A stretch of 64,000 nucleotides of DNA from Cricetomys ansorgei (taxonomy: Eukaryota; Chordata; Mammalia; Rodentia; Nesomyidae): NCBI GenBank assembly GCA_026225945.1, contig JAMJFZ010001657.1, positions 3,506,001 through 3,570,000 on the forward strand, given 5' to 3'. The notes beneath the pieces were generated by a model. That model was not told the origin of the DNA and did no database searches. It saw only the letters and a program-made list of their open reading frames with translations. This document shows, piece by piece, positions 32,111-44,209 of this stretch (the stretch's first letter is position 1; every line of letters starts with the position of its first letter). A program made the translations under genes and the position numbers.

Positions 32111-33802
32111 TGAGCAGCTATGTACAACGCTAAAGAATTTGGTACATAGTTATCAGTTGAATGTACCATTGTTTCACCTGGCTGCAGCCGTCCAGTGTCA
32201 GGTAAACGTGGATACTTGTATCATTTTTTTTTTAAGCCAGGTAATTTCCACTGCTGATGTCTTGCTGTCCATAGTTGTCACTAGCAATGTCTTTGCTGTG
32301 GAAGGAACTACTGATTCAAGAATCTGGTCGTGGCGACTTTGCTTTTTGTTTTGAGCCCAGAAGGGAACAGGACTATATATAGCATTTTAGGCATGGCAGA
32401 AGAATAGAGGGGAGCAGAGCTAGAAATTCTGCGCAGTTAGTGAATCGCACAGAATAACACTGTGCTGTCGTTTCTGCAGTGGCTCTTGAGTGCATGAGCT
32501 GAACTGATGATACCAGGTGCTGCTTCCTACCCACTAAGGGGGCTGTCTTCACAGTAGGGGGCTGTTTGGATTGGATAAAGACTACTCCAGGTTTCAAGAA
32601 GAGAAAGGCTCCCCTGCTGTGACCTGCCACTCCCTTCCCCCAACCACACAGTAGGGCTGCGGAGATTGTTCAGTACAGACCTGAGACTGATGGCCCAGGA
32701 CACCTGGAAGCCATCTTGACATTTGCTCTTGTTTGTGGTAGTCACTTGGGTGGGTCTCTTCTGCCAGAGAACAGGCTGAGGAATGCGGGAGATGTGGTTT
32801 CCATGGATACTAGGCTGGCTGGTATTTGCATAATTCAGTTTGGAGAACAGACAGTCTGGGAACAATGGGGACCCAGAGGAACAAGAAGGTACTAGGAAAG
32901 AGTCAGGGTTGGGGAGCTGGGCTCCACCTCACCCCCCCTTTGCAAGGGTACATTTGAATCTGTACCCTTCCAGTTCCTGGAGCCTGTGGCAGCATGGATC
33001 TCCAAGAACAGAGGTGGAGCAACAGTGCCCTGACAAGAAACCAAGGCATAGCATATACTGGGGCTGAGTAAATACTGACTGCCTCCATGAAGCCCAGTCA
33101 TTGGCACAGGCTGTACCCTTCGTTAAAAATGAATAAGCGAGGACAGACAATATAAGCTGTGTGATGTTCTAGCCCCCACCTCTCTCAAAATGTCTTCCTT
33201 CTATTACCTATAGCTAAGTGAAGCCTCAGATAAGGGAGACCTCTGGTGTCTCTTTAAAGACCCAGGAGCATCCTGAAGCAGCCCTGATATCCTCAGTTAA
33301 GCAGGAGCAGAGGGAGTGAAGGACAGGAGTCTTACGATAGAAAAGAAGTCAGTGAAATCAGGCAAGAAAGCAGGGAAGTCCCTACCACCGTGACAAGACC
33401 TCCAGGGCAGAAGACTAGGGGAAACCTAGGAAGAAACATGGAAGGCATCTTCAGTAACATGGCCAGAGAGAGGGAGAGGAATCAAATACAGGAGAGAATA
33501 GAGGCCAGAAAATAAAATCCACAACAACAAAACTGAAAAGAACTTGGAACTAGAAGACAGACATTAAGGTTGCTTATCACATCCCAACAGACTCAGGGCA
33601 CATGCTTTGAATTATAGGTCACAAAACAAATCCTACTAACAAAGGAGAACAGCATTGCAAAGGAACAACAAAAGCCATTTACAAAGGAGTGACAGGAATG
33701 AGAATGAATGCTAGCTAGTCTGGTTTTCCAGAGAGCAAGTAGCAGGAAAAAGGGAGTATGAATGTCAAAGTTTTGAATCACCTGGAATTCTCAAACTATT
33801 AA
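32111..33802. other. Gene-free stretch
   Basis: No gene or confident repeat is seen. The A-rich 33430-33700 part may be an old L1 piece in + orientation, but this is not secure. Confidence 0.4.
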
Positions 33803-33970
33803 CATTTATTTACTGGTCGCATGTGTGCATGCGTGCCTGCCTCACACATGTGGAGGTCAGAGGACAATTCCCAGAAGTCACTTCTTCCCTGTTACCTTTT
33901 TGGACCTGCAGATCAAACAGATCATCAGTCCCATAAGTGCATCTACCCACTGAGCCATTTCCCTGACCCT
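33803..33970 (-). repeat. B3-like SINE
   Basis: Antisense: catgtggaggtcagaggaca and atctacccactgagccattt. Confidence 0.75.
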
Positions 33971-34009
33971 TGAAGGGTTATTCTAAGACAATAGTAGGAC
34001 ACTAGGAGG

Positions 34010-34112
34010 CTGGGTGAGATGTTGCATGCCCATCAATCCAATATTCTGGAGGCTGAAGAGGGATCTTGAATTCAAGGACCAGCCTGGGGATACAGACCCC
34101 TATCTGAAAAAA
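34010..34112 (+). repeat. Old B1-like SINE
   Basis: aggctgggtgagatgttgca, ttctggaggctgaagaggga, ggaccagcctggggatacag. Confidence 0.6.
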
Positions 34113-34292
34113 ATACAACAGCAAACAAAAGGGGGGGGACCAAGCAAAAACCCCTTAGGTTTTTTTTCTTTAAAAAGTTTCCAAAATATGAAAAAAATAG
34201 AAGAAATAATGCGTACACCAAGACTAAAAGCTAAGTGAAATAAATAAATAAAATGTGCCAACAGATAGAAATTTTTGTAGAATTTCCAAAAC

Positions 34293-34400
34293 GAAGCCAT
34301 GTGTAGTGACTCATGCTGGTAACCCCAGTGCAAGGGAGACTGAGGCAAAAACATTGTTGTGAATTCCAGGTCTCACAGTGTGACACCCTGGCCCAAGAGA
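34293..34400 (+). repeat. Old B1-like SINE
   Basis: gccatgtgtagtgactcatg and caagggagactgaggcaaaa. Confidence 0.6.
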
Positions 34401-34424
34401 TAAGGCAAAATTCTATTTAAAAAA

Positions 34425-35030
34425 ATATTCCTATTTGTATGCTTTGTAGCACGTATCTGTACACCATGTACATGCAGTGCCTGTGGAGGTCAGAGAGGGC
34501 ATCAGATTCTCTGCAGCTGGACTTACAGATGGTGTGTGTTTGAATTGGCCAGAGCTCCCTCCCTGGAGCTCGCCCATCCCCCATGCTCCTGAAACTCCCC
34601 ACCCTCTGGCCCCTGTGCCTGCCCCCAGACAGGTACCTGTTCTGAGTCATATAGTCCCAGTGGACTTTGAGCTCCTCCTCTTTGGATCTCTCTCTCTCTT
34701 TGGCCTTTCTCTTCTCCTCTTTGGACCCCTCTCTCTGGTTCTCTCTCTCTCTCTCTCTCTCCCTCTCCCTCTCTCTCCCTCTCTCCCTCTCTTCCTCTCT
34801 TCCTCTGTTGTCTCTCTCCCTCTTCCCCTCTCCCCTCTCTCTCTCTCTTCTTCCCTCCACTCAGAAGCAGACACTCCGTGTCTCACCCCACCCCAGTAAA
34901 CCTCTTGTGTGAGACCCTGTTACGTGGTGTTGTGCACTTTTCTTTCAGTGTGAGCCACCATATTGGATGCTAGAAACCAAACTTGGATCTTCCGCAAGAG
35001 ATCCCTGAGCCATCTCTCCAGCCCCCAAAC
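34425..35030 (-). repeat. B3-type SINE split by an LTR-like insertion
   Basis: The left part (to 34536) reads gtgcctgtggaggtcagaga, and the right part (from 34948) reads gtgagccaccatattggatg to ccatctctccagccc. Removing 34537-34947 and one copy of GTGTG restores a continuous B3. Confidence 0.88.
34537..34947 (+). mobile_element. LTR-like insertion (411 bp) with polypyrimidine tract
   Basis: The insertion starts TG and ends CA and is flanked by a 5-bp direct repeat GTGTG (34532-34536 and 34948-34952) inside a B3 SINE. It holds a near-continuous C/T tract at about 34668-34860 and an AGTAAA hexamer near 34895. These ends and duplication fit a solo LTR. I cannot name the family, and strand is assigned from the poly(A)-like signal. 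Confidence 0.6.
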
Positions 35031-35055
35031 AAAATTCTTATGTAAGAACTAATAT

Positions 35056-35285
35056 TTGGGGCTGGAGAGATGGGACTCAGAGGTTAAGAGCACTTACTGC
35101 TCCTGCAGAGGACCCAGGTTCCATTTCGAGCACGTACACATTGTGGCTAACAATTATGTGTAACTATTTCCAGGAGATCCAGTGCCCTCTTTGGCCTCAA
35201 AGGGTATAAGGCACAAACATAATAAATGTATGTATATCTATACACAAACATATACAGGCAAACACTCATACACGTAAAAGTATTT
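35056..35285 (+). repeat. B3-type SINE
   Basis: Sense: ggggctggagagatgggact, gaggttaagagcacttactg, ending near aaacactcatacacgtaaa. It forms an inverted pair with the split copy at 34425-35030. Confidence 0.92.
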
Positions 35286-35437
35286 TTAAAAGATTCTTAA
35301 ATTAGATATTAGAACATACTACTGAAAAGATTTAAGAAAAACAAAACTCAGGAATTCTTCTGAGTGCAAGTAGTCACATATAGGGGGAAATGCCTCCTAT
35401 TGAGAAATGCCTTCCCAAGTACAGCCATTAACAGTAC

Positions 35438-35778
35438 TGTTAAGCAGGATTCTTCCTTCCCGGGCGCCACCCTGTCCCAAGGGACTAGTCCAAGGGCACA
35501 GGTTGACCACGCCCCCCCTGGATCCCGCGCGTGCTTGAAACTCCCAACCAATTAGTCTAACATAGAGAGCTCGGAGCCAATCAGCTGCACGAGCCCCCAT
35601 CCCCAGACCCCTTTCCCCTGAACCCGATAAAAGGGCTGGGGGGGGAAAGGATTGGGGCCCGCCATGCTCATCTCCTGCGTGGGATAGGCGGGACCCGGGG
35701 CGCGCCGGTTATAATAAATGTCTCATGCGTTTGCAGTGTCTCGTGGTTCCTTAGAAACCCGCCCGGCTTGCCCTAACA
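35438..35778 (+). mobile_element. Solo LTR of an endogenous retrovirus (341 bp)
   Basis: The perfect terminal inverted pair TGTTA...TAACA bounds it. Inside are CCAAT boxes (35548-35552 region and 35577-35581), a TATA-type ATAAAA at 35627-35632 and AATAAA at 35713-35718, in LTR order U3-R-U5. It is GC- and CpG-rich unlike its flanks. Adjacent 4-mers GTAC and CTAC could be a decayed target duplication. No retroviral genes lie next to it. Whether it is class I or IAP-like class II is unresolved. Confidence 0.8.
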
Positions 35779-36525
35779 CTACAATCAACTGATTTAAATT
35801 TTTTTGAAAATAAATGATCAGGTGAACCACAGTAGCAAGGAGTGTGGTTCCTTACAATACAGACCCAAGCAAAAAGAAAATGAGATTCTCGCTAATTTCA
35901 GACAGGAATTAAGAAGGATGAAATGAAATACAAATTTAGTTTTTATTTAGAAGTACCAAAACATGCAAGGCAAGTCCAGGCATCTACTGCAAGTTTGTTT
36001 GTGTAGTAATTACCTAGACTCTTGAGAGTCAACCGAAGACCACAGACTTCCTGAAGACTGGGGAAGGAAGTCCAGATGGCTTCCATTTTTAAGTATCAAT
36101 GCTTTTCCCCTGAGTCAAATGTCTTATTTGTTTGTATCTTCCATTTGCAGTTCTATGATGACACCCATGGCCTCAGATTCTTTCCATGCTCCTTCAGATA
36201 GCTGTGTGTGGTCTCCTGATTGGCATTCAGATCTCACTAGGTTTTAGCACTGGTTATAGTGAGGCCTCTGTAATCCACTGTGTCTTATGCCAATGCTGCC
36301 CTTCATCAAAGTTTATTGTCACCATTTTCAGGGACCTCGATGATTTCAGTGTCCTGAAGGCTCATAGGATGACATCACCACCAACCAGCTTTTTCTAAAA
36401 ACGTCAACACCTTTTCTAACAGTAATATCTATTAGAAAATATGATGGAAATAAGGCTATATGAAAATAGTAACTAAAAATAACAGTATTTTTACTTTACC
36501 TATATGATATATATACAAAGTTTTG

Positions 36526-36573
<48 letters not shown>

Positions 36574-36594
36574 GGTACTGAGGATTAAACATAG
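35779..36594. other. Gene-free stretch
   Basis: No gene is seen. A (GT)n run of about 38 bp lies at 36535-36572. Confidence 0.5.
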
Positions 36595-36944
36595 TGTGGT
36601 GGTTTGAATAAAAAATGTCCACCCTCCCTGTCCAGGCTTGTGTATTTAAACTTTTGGTTCCATATTGGTAGTGCTGTTTGGGAAGCCTATGGAAACCTTA
36701 GGAGGTGGAACCTTGATGGAGGAAGGCTTTGAGGGTTTATAGCCTTGTGCATCTTCCTGTGTTCTCTCTGCTTCCTGTGTGCAGACAAGAATATAACCAG
36801 CAAGTTTCCTGCTCCTTCCACCAATCCTGCTTATTGCCACGCCTTCTAGTCATCATGTACTCTCCCTCTGGAACCATAAGCCAAAAGAAACCCTATTCTA
36901 TTGGTATGGTGCTTCATCAGAGCCACAAAACAGTAACTAAGTCA
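36595..36944 (+). mobile_element. MT-type (MaLR) solo LTR
   Basis: Begins TGTGGTGGTTTGAAT, contains ggtggaaccttgatggagga and ccataagccaaaagaaaccc, and ends cagtaactaagtca. Confidence 0.8.
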
Positions 36945-37683
36945 CCCTAGGTCTCATACACACTCCAGAGAGCTATATCCCCAAACTATACTCTTGGTCC
37001 TTGTCTTTTTAAATTTTTGAGTTAGAGTCTCTGTAAATTTCTCAGGCTGGCTTTGAACTTCGATTCTCCTGCTGATCTCCCAAGGAGCTAGGATCCTAGA
37101 TGAGCCCCACCATGCCTTGCGGAATTAAATTCTAAAGCAACCACAAAACCTTCCTGAAATGGTTAAAACAACATATCAGAGCAAGCAGACATAGTGCTAA
37201 ATGCCTAGATTTTTGAAACCTGAAAGGTGATTTTAATTAAGTGGAAATAACATGAAAGGTCAACAAAGTATTTTAGGGAAATGATCGCTTCATTAGGATT
37301 GTATCTAAGGAAACATTTATACAAAAGATCCATTCTTGTTCATTAAAGATTTAAAACAAGGAAAAGTAAAACAAAAAACAAACAAAAAAACCCCCTGAAA
37401 TACCCAAGAGTAGGGGGAATAGTTAAATTATTCCTTATGCTGGAATATTATATAATACTTAATAAAATACTTAATAAGAATACTTACTAAAAACAGTATT
37501 TCAAAGCAAAAGAGATATTATTTGGCTGAAGCAATTACACAGTAATAATTAGTGCACTGCAAAGTTTAGGACTGAGGGAATAGACAAAATTGTTATAGTG
37601 GATTTTTGCTCTTTTTTTTTAAAAAATCTAGACATTTCGATTTAGTTAATTATCAATTTATTTAGCATATCCAGTGATGAGGT

Positions 37684-37717
<34 letters not shown>

Positions 37718-38476
37718 CCTGGATACCCTGGTTACCCATGGCTTTTTTTCTCTCCTTCTCCCCTAACTGCACTTGGCCCCTGTGTTCCAAGTTGCGAAAT
37801 CATTACACTTTGGGCCAGAAAAATATAACCAGTTCTGAACACCAGAGTGTGAGACCGGGGACGGTGGCGGGTGGCCTTGAGACAGCTGGGCCTTTAAGGC
37901 TGTGTGAGCAGACAGGTTGGACACCAGCTAGCAGGGCAGATCCACTGCAGAGCCCCAGAACCGACTAGGAGGCTAGGAGGGAAAACAAAAGAAGGAGCCA
38001 TCAGGAAAAGCGCGATGCAGCCGGACTGATCGGAGATCTTAGAACCTGAAGCTGGGAGAGGAGCCCGGATGCGTCTGTCACCATCAGTTCTCCCTGCACA
38101 GGGGGTAGCCACCAGATCTGTCCTCTCCCACAAGGCTGGGCCATGTTTACAGACACTGAAGGGGCCCAGAGGCCCTGCAATCAGGGCCCAGTGAGCAAAG
38201 ATGCCACTATTGGCTGCAGCTACTGGCATGATGTCATCATCACCCAATCTGAAGTCAGTGCCCCTCCCAGGCTGGAGAATTAATTAGGAGTTGATTTACT
38301 CTTCTCTAAGGGGAGTTAAGGAGAGCGCCAAGGTTTTATAGGGGTCTGGGTGTGGTGTAGTGTGGTGTGTGTGTGTGTAAGCACAAATGTTTGTTTATTC
38401 AGAAATCTGTTGAAAGGATAATCGAGGGTAATATTAAACGTTTTGTTTCACTTTGTGTTTTCTGTTGCTTGTTTGG
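36945..38476. other. Gene-free stretch with old B1, L1M-like piece and (CA)n
   Basis: An antisense B1-like SINE lies at 37020-37122, a possible L1M fragment at about 37260-37560 (gctggaatattatataatac), and a (CA)n run at 37686-37716. The 37840-38270 part is unassigned and moderately CpG-containing. Confidence 0.5.
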
Positions 38477-38584
38477 TTTTTGAGATAAGGCCTTGCTATG
38501 TAGCCCACCCTGACCTGGAACTCACAGCCTGCCACTCACCTTTCAAGAACCAGGATTACAAGAATGCACTGCTAACACCCAGCC
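38477..38584 (-). repeat. B1-like SINE
   Basis: Antisense: tttttgagataaggccttgc, tatgtagcccaccctgacct. Confidence 0.8.
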
Positions 38585-39789
38585 TACAATGAAACAGCTA
38601 AGCCTGGCTTTTCCTGTATTTAATCTCAAAGTGTGAAATGCTTTACAGAATTTTGCCCACAAACTTCTGACAGCCTCTTAACTTCATTTATTGTGAGAAA
38701 GTCCGTTTGCTTTTATTCTTTGAGTGCATAGTATTCAGTGGGTGCAAAAATTCATAGGTGTGCACACTATGTTCCAGCATATTATCTGCTGCCAAGAATT
38801 GAGCTATGGGCATATGTGATGATTTATTTTTTAAGTGCCATGCTGAGTATTAAAAAGTGGGCTGAAATGAACAGAGTTGCGTATCCATTGCACTGTAAGA
38901 CACTTGTCCAGTCAAAGATGAAAATACACCAGCTGGGAACCCGACACTTGCCAGAATGAGCAAGGTGCTGAGTTAGATCCCGGGCACAAGAGAAGGAAAA
39001 GCAAGCAAACGAACAAAAAACAAAAAAATGTGCACACACCACGTTTACCAGGTTGCTTGTGAAATATAATTTATGAGCACCTCTGATTCTTCACATTCTA
39101 ATCAAAGGAGATTATCTTTTATAATTTCATGTATGCTGATAGCCCATGAGTAAGTTTAGTTTTTTTTTCCCCTTTATTACCAGAATTTTGACTGTTTTTT
39201 GAGGATCTATCAGCCTTTTATACTTCTCTGGATTATCTCTGCTCTTTGCCCACTTTTCTATCAGCCAGGGTGGCTATCTTTAGTAATCTGTGAGCTTTTT
39301 CGTCTGACTGAATTTTCTTGAATCTTTTTTCATGTATCCCTAAGTGGCTGGGTTGATTTCTGTTAGGCTGTCCTGGTCCTCAGGGTTTTGTTTCAGTGTC
39401 CTGTGTCATTTACAGGGCACCCAGACTGCGTCTTCTAGTGTCCTTTGTCATGACACAGTGTATATAGCATGTTCCCGGGGCAGACGTTCTTGGTGTTAAC
39501 TCTGTGACTACGTTTAAAATATCTTACACGATTACTAGTCCAATTAGTTTCTAACTGTAATTTTAAATTTTAATGATTTTTTTGTTAAAGTAATTAAGGT
39601 TTTAGTTAAGACTTTCTTGTGATTTCCTTATCGAAAAATTTTAAATTAGTAAAACTCACTTGGGCACAAAGAAAAATTCAAGGGAGAGTAGTAGGCAGGT
39701 CCCCTGACTTCTGTGTCTTATCTACTTATTCTAGCAATAACAACATTATGACTGGTTTATTGTGGATTTTTCCAAAGCCAACTTTTTTT
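38585..39789. other. Gene-free A/T-rich stretch
   Basis: No gene is recognised. Parts of 39100-39560 may be old L1 or LTR sequence, not secure. Confidence 0.4.
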
Positions 39790-40430
39790 TTTTTTTTTAT
39801 GCCAACTTGACACAGGCTAGAGTCATTTTGGAAAAGGGAATCTCTATTTAGAAAATAGTCCCAGCTGGGCGATGGTGATGCGTGCTTTTAATTCCAGCAC
39901 TCGGGAGGCAGAGGCAGGTGGATCTCTGTGAGTTCAAGGCCAGCCTGGTCTACAGAGTGAGTTCCAGGACAGCCAGAGTTACAACAGAGAAATCCTGTCC
40001 CCAAAACAAAAAAACAAAAAAACAAACAAAAAAACAAGAAAAAGAAAGGGAAAAGAAAGAAAAGAAAAAAGAAAAGGAAAGAAAAGGAAAGGAAATACTC
40101 CCTTTCAGACTGGCCTGTGGGCAAGCCTGTGATACATTGTCTTGGTAGATGATTGATGTGGGAGGGTCCAGCTCACTATGGGCTGGTGGTCCTGGGTGCT
40201 ATAAGAAAGCAGAATGAGCAAGCCATGACAGCAAGCCAGTAAGCAGTGCTCCTCCATGGCCTCTGCTTCAGTTCCCACCTCCAGGTTCCTGTCTTGAGTT
40301 CCCACCATGATGACTTCCTTTTAAGACAAGCTGTGATGTGGGAGTATAAGCAAAATAAGCCCTTCCCTCTTCAAGTTTATCATGGTCAGGGTGCTTTATT
40401 GTAACAATATAAGCCTGAACTAGGATAGAT
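39790..40430 (+). mobile_element. Rodent LTR-like repeat split by a B1
   Basis: atgccaacttgacacaggct opens it. After the B1 and its A-rich tail it resumes at gactggcctgtgggcaagcc, with atgattgatgtgggagggtc, ctccatggcctctgcttcag and agcaaaataagcccttccct. Same family as 7650-8060, opposite orientation. Confidence 0.7.
39862..40095 (+). repeat. B1 SINE with long A-rich tail
   Basis: Sense B1 from ccagctgggcgatggtgatg to gagaaatcctgtccccaa, then about 90 bp of A-rich (AAAG/AAAC) tail. It is nested in the LTR-like repeat. Confidence 0.93.
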
Positions 40431-41095
40431 ATCCTGAAAATTAGCACATGGTTTTTTGCAATCCACAAAATATTAAAGAGTTTTTTTTTTTTTTGCTTTG
40501 CTTTAAAAAAAAAGCACAGTGTCTCTTAGAGATCACGTCTTACTTAATACATATATAGCTACTTCATTCTTTTAAAAAGCCATTTGCTATCCCAGTATAT
40601 GGAATTCATCCTTTCCGTGGTTATGTGGTCACTTTGTTTTTTGAGGGAAATTATTACTAATACTATTATTACAAATAAAGCTACAGGATATGTCCTGTGT
40701 GCACCAATCAAATCCGTGAGTTGTTTCTTTTTATTGAGTAAGGTTAGCCTATCTAATGAATATCACAGCAGGTAAGTGTGGAGACATCAGATTTATATTA
40801 CGGCTTCTGTGTGTATGGCTTCTCCTAATCTTTCATATTTTGTTGTGTGTCTGTGTCTGTTTTATCCCTGGCTGGGTGTTTCTTCTGAGGAAGGGTCTAT
40901 TTTTGATCTGTGTTTTGTTTGTTTGTTTGTTTGTTTGTTTTGTTTTTCTTTATGACTGTAATCTTTATAAGCAGGTTTTGTTTTCATTGAAATCAAAGAA
41001 TGCTGTCTTACGTAATTTCTGCTCGTTGTAGTTGCTGGTGTTGCCTTGTGGCATTGCATAGAGCCTGGTTTGTTGTTTTCGTTGTTTGGAAGGGA
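40431..41095. other. Gene-free stretch
   Basis: Poly-T at about 40481-40493 and a (TTTG)n run at 40914-40940. No gene is seen. Confidence 0.5.
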
Positions 41096-41097
41096 GA

Positions 41098-41236
41098 GGG
41101 AGACCAGGGAAGGGAGGAAAGTGCAGGGCCTTCTACCACTGGACTACACTGCCAGCTCTTTTTCATGTAATTTTGAGATAGTGTCTAAGTTGCCCAGGCT
41201 GACCTTGAACTTGTGATTATAGGCATGTGCCACATT
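41098..41236 (-). repeat. ID-like plus B1-like SINE pieces (B4-type arrangement)
   Basis: gcagggccttctaccactgg, actacactgccagctctttt is ID-like. Then tgagatagtgtctaagttgc and ccaggctgaccttgaacttg is B1-like. Confidence 0.6.
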
Positions 41237-41249
41237 GATTAGCTGAAAA

Positions 41250-41457
41250 GTTTTAAAGATTCATGTTTATGTGTACGCATGCATGTGTGTGCATGATATA
41301 CATGTTTAGTACTTGTGGAGGCCAAGAGAGGACATCAGATCCCCTGGAACTGTAGTTATAGATAGCTATGAGTGGCCATGTGGGTCCTGGGAACTGAACC
41401 CAGGTCCTCTGCAAGAGCAATGAGCACTCTGAGCCTCTGAGCTGTCTGTCTAGTGCC
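41250..41457 (-). repeat. B3-type SINE
   Basis: Antisense: cagatcccctggaactgtag, gggaactgaacccaggtcct, ending at tgtctgtctagtgcc. Confidence 0.9.
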
Positions 41458-41757
41458 ACATAGGTGTCTTGAGTAGGAAAGTTTAAAAATACTGTATACG
41501 GTATTTTTCCTTGTGCTTTTTTCTCTTCTAGAAATTTGAACAGTATTCCTATTCTTTGTGGCTTTAGGATTGTTGTCTTTACTTTTGTTGGAAAATGTAA
41601 ACAATACCCTCCAGCTCCATGAAACTTGTGTTATAGAGCAATACCGAAAGGGTCATCATAAGACAAGATCATTATGAGATAATTTCATTCATAGTTGAAA
41701 GTTTCAAATGGAAACTGAATAGTGGGGCAATTCTGCATTGTTTAAAAACAGTAACCA

Positions 41758-41935
41758 GGGCTGGGTGGTGGTGGCACACGCCTTTACTCCCAGCACTTGG
41801 GAGGCAGAGGGAAGAGGCAGGTGGATCCCTGATTTTGAGGCCAGCCTGGTCTACAGAGTGAATCCAGCACAGTCAGGGCTACACAGAGAAACCCTGTCTT
41901 GAAAAAAAAAAAAAAAAGCAAAACCCAAACAAACA
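41758..41935 (+). repeat. B1 SINE
   Basis: Sense B1: ggtggtggcacacgccttta, agcctggtctacagagtgaa, ggctacacagagaaaccctg, then a poly-A tail. Confidence 0.95.
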
Positions 41936-42019
41936 AAAGCAACAAAAATCAGTAACCAGGTTGATTTTATTTCAGGTTTTATTTAGACACTGCTTTTAAA
42001 ATCCAAAAAGCAATTTTTA

Positions 42020-42330
42020 AGACTTGAGAGACAGTTCAGTAGAATACTTAACCTTGAATGCTCAAAAAAATACTGATCCCCCAAATTCACGTAAAAAGTT
42101 GGCCGTTGAGATATATTCTTATAATCCAGAACTGGGCGGTGGATAAAGCCCCTGGGCCTCCCTGATTTACCAGTGCAGCCTACTTAGCAAGTTCCCGAAA
42201 AGAGAGGGACCCCCGTCTCAAAAAGCAAGGTGGGTGAAGTCTAAAGAATGGCACCCTGGTTTGTCCTCTGGCTTCTGAACACGTGTGCACTCACATGGAC
42301 GCTTGCCTCCTTCCCAAATGTGCACAAGAG
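42020..42330 (+). repeat. B4-type SINE
   Basis: Sense composite: gagagacagttcagtagaat, acccccgtctcaaaaagcaa, ctggtttgtcctctggcttc, acgtgtgcactcacatggac. Confidence 0.7.
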
Positions 42331-44106
42331 CCAGAGAGTAGGGAGGCGGGTGGGAAGATTGGGAGGGAATCAGAGCCTTAGCCACAGCTAGAAGTTTTGT
42401 GTGTGCACCAGGCTGTCGTTTCTTTGTGTGCCACTGTCAGAAACAAGCTGGGGCCGGTGACGCCTCATGGCAGCTCTCTGTCTTGGCCCCATCTTTCTGC
42501 TTGTGGACAGACCACTGAGAACTGGAATTGTAGATGACTTTAATCCGCTAGGTTTTGTAAACCCCTATCTCAACAAAACCACTGTGACAAATCTATGTTT
42601 CTGATAAATCAGAAAGCAAAATTATCAGTCTTTGGTTTGTCAGGTTTTGAGAAGGGCTCTCACTTGATCTCAAGTCAGCCCGGGCTAGACTTGAACTCAT
42701 AGAAACCTATCTAGCTATCTATCTATCTAGGTATGACAGTGACTCCCTATTCAAAGTCCCTTTCTCTAGTCATCCCTCACCGCCATACCTTAACACTGAG
42801 CGTCCCGTGGGCTCCGTTTTTCAAAGCTGCCACCTTTACGTGTTGTTTGTCAGTACCGCCCTCGCGCGCTTTGGGAAATGCGTGAGGCGACTGTTTACTG
42901 CCTTAGAGAAGGTGTCTCAGAGGAGAAGACGCTGTGCACTGGGAGTTCAAGGAGGAGCCAGAGCTGGCTAGAGAGGCAGAGGAAGTCCACCTGGGCCTGA
43001 GGAATGGGCGGGTGCTCGAATGCGGGGAGCAGAAGGTGTGGCGTCTCTGCAGCCGGGGTGCAGGTTCAATATAAAGAGAGTGGGCAGAGTATCTGGTGGG
43101 GAGATGGAGTGACGAAGGCTCGTCCTTGTCAGCGTGTGCTGAGAGCCCAAGGTGGACAGGAAGCTGAGGAAGCGTGGACTCCCTCTCCTTGAGCTGGGGC
43201 GTTCATCTTCTCCTGTCCATGGCCACTGGAGCTCCCTCAGGCCTAGGATTTACAGCAACAAGTCCCCAAATCCTACCTACTGTCTCAGGGAGACTCACCC
43301 CCCTTTCCTGGTTCTCGGGCCTTCCTACAGACTGATCTCTAGCTTGCAGACTGCAGATCCTAGGACGCCTCAGCTGTCAGAGCCTTGTGATCTCATCTTT
43401 AGAGCGGATCTTAGTTCTAGCCATATCCATATCCACGTCTCTGACCACATTCTCGTCTGTAATGTATTGTTCTGTTTCTCTGGCGAGCCCAGCTCACACA
43501 GTGAGTCTGATTGTATGTGGAGTAGTCAGGGGCCGTGGGAGAGGAGTGTTCATGGGTAGCCCTGGGGTTTGATTTTTTTTCCTGTAGTTGCCTAGGATCC
43601 AATGAAGGTTTTAAAGGGGAGTCAAGGTATGTTTAGGAACATACTTTCCCTTCCTCTTTCCTGGCCCTACTCCAGTGAAGTCATTCTCTGTGTGAAGACA
43701 GGCTGTGACAACAGCATACTCCACAGCCATGACACTCACTGCCAGATGACCTGAAGTTGGCTGTGGCGCCTGGAGTACCTGCCCACAGTGTCCCTCGGGG
43801 GCTGAGAGCATCTTTGGATTCCCTAGTGCCTTAGCCATCCAGGATGAGGTCATATCTAATGTCACCTCATCCTCCTGTCCCAGGGACAATGCTCCCTGTC
43901 TTTTCTCAGACAAAGGGCATGCCCACAGGCTGGGGAAGGCCAGGTGGTGAGCAAGGGGTGGGGCTTTGGTGCGCTGTACTTCCCAGTTCAGCCTTGGGGG
44001 GGAATGGAGAAGCATCATAATGGCATCAGGCCCTTCTGGTTCAAGCTTCTCTACCTAGACACCATCAGGAATGATAGTAAAGTAACAAACTGAGAACAGC
44101 GAAATC
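42331..44106. other. Gene-free stretch with a CpG-rich patch
   Basis: A decayed B1-like piece and (TATC)n lie near 42640-42735. About 42790-43140 is unusually CpG-rich, with GGGCGG near 43007 and TATAAAG at 43070-43076. No coding region or splice pattern is recognised. Confidence 0.45.
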
Positions 44107-44170
44107 CAGTTGTCCTCTGTATCCATGGTTTCAATCATCTGTGGGATATACATATATATATATATATATG

Positions 44171-44209
<39 letters not shown>

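Noticed and set aside
34417..34899. Arg/Glu-rich and Ser/Leu-rich open frames of 140-147 codons
   Set aside because: They are translations of the polypyrimidine tract inside the LTR-like insertion, on opposite strands.
35438..35778. Intact endogenous provirus next to the LTR
   Set aside because: No gag, pol or env sequence and no second LTR lie nearby; only a solo LTR is present.
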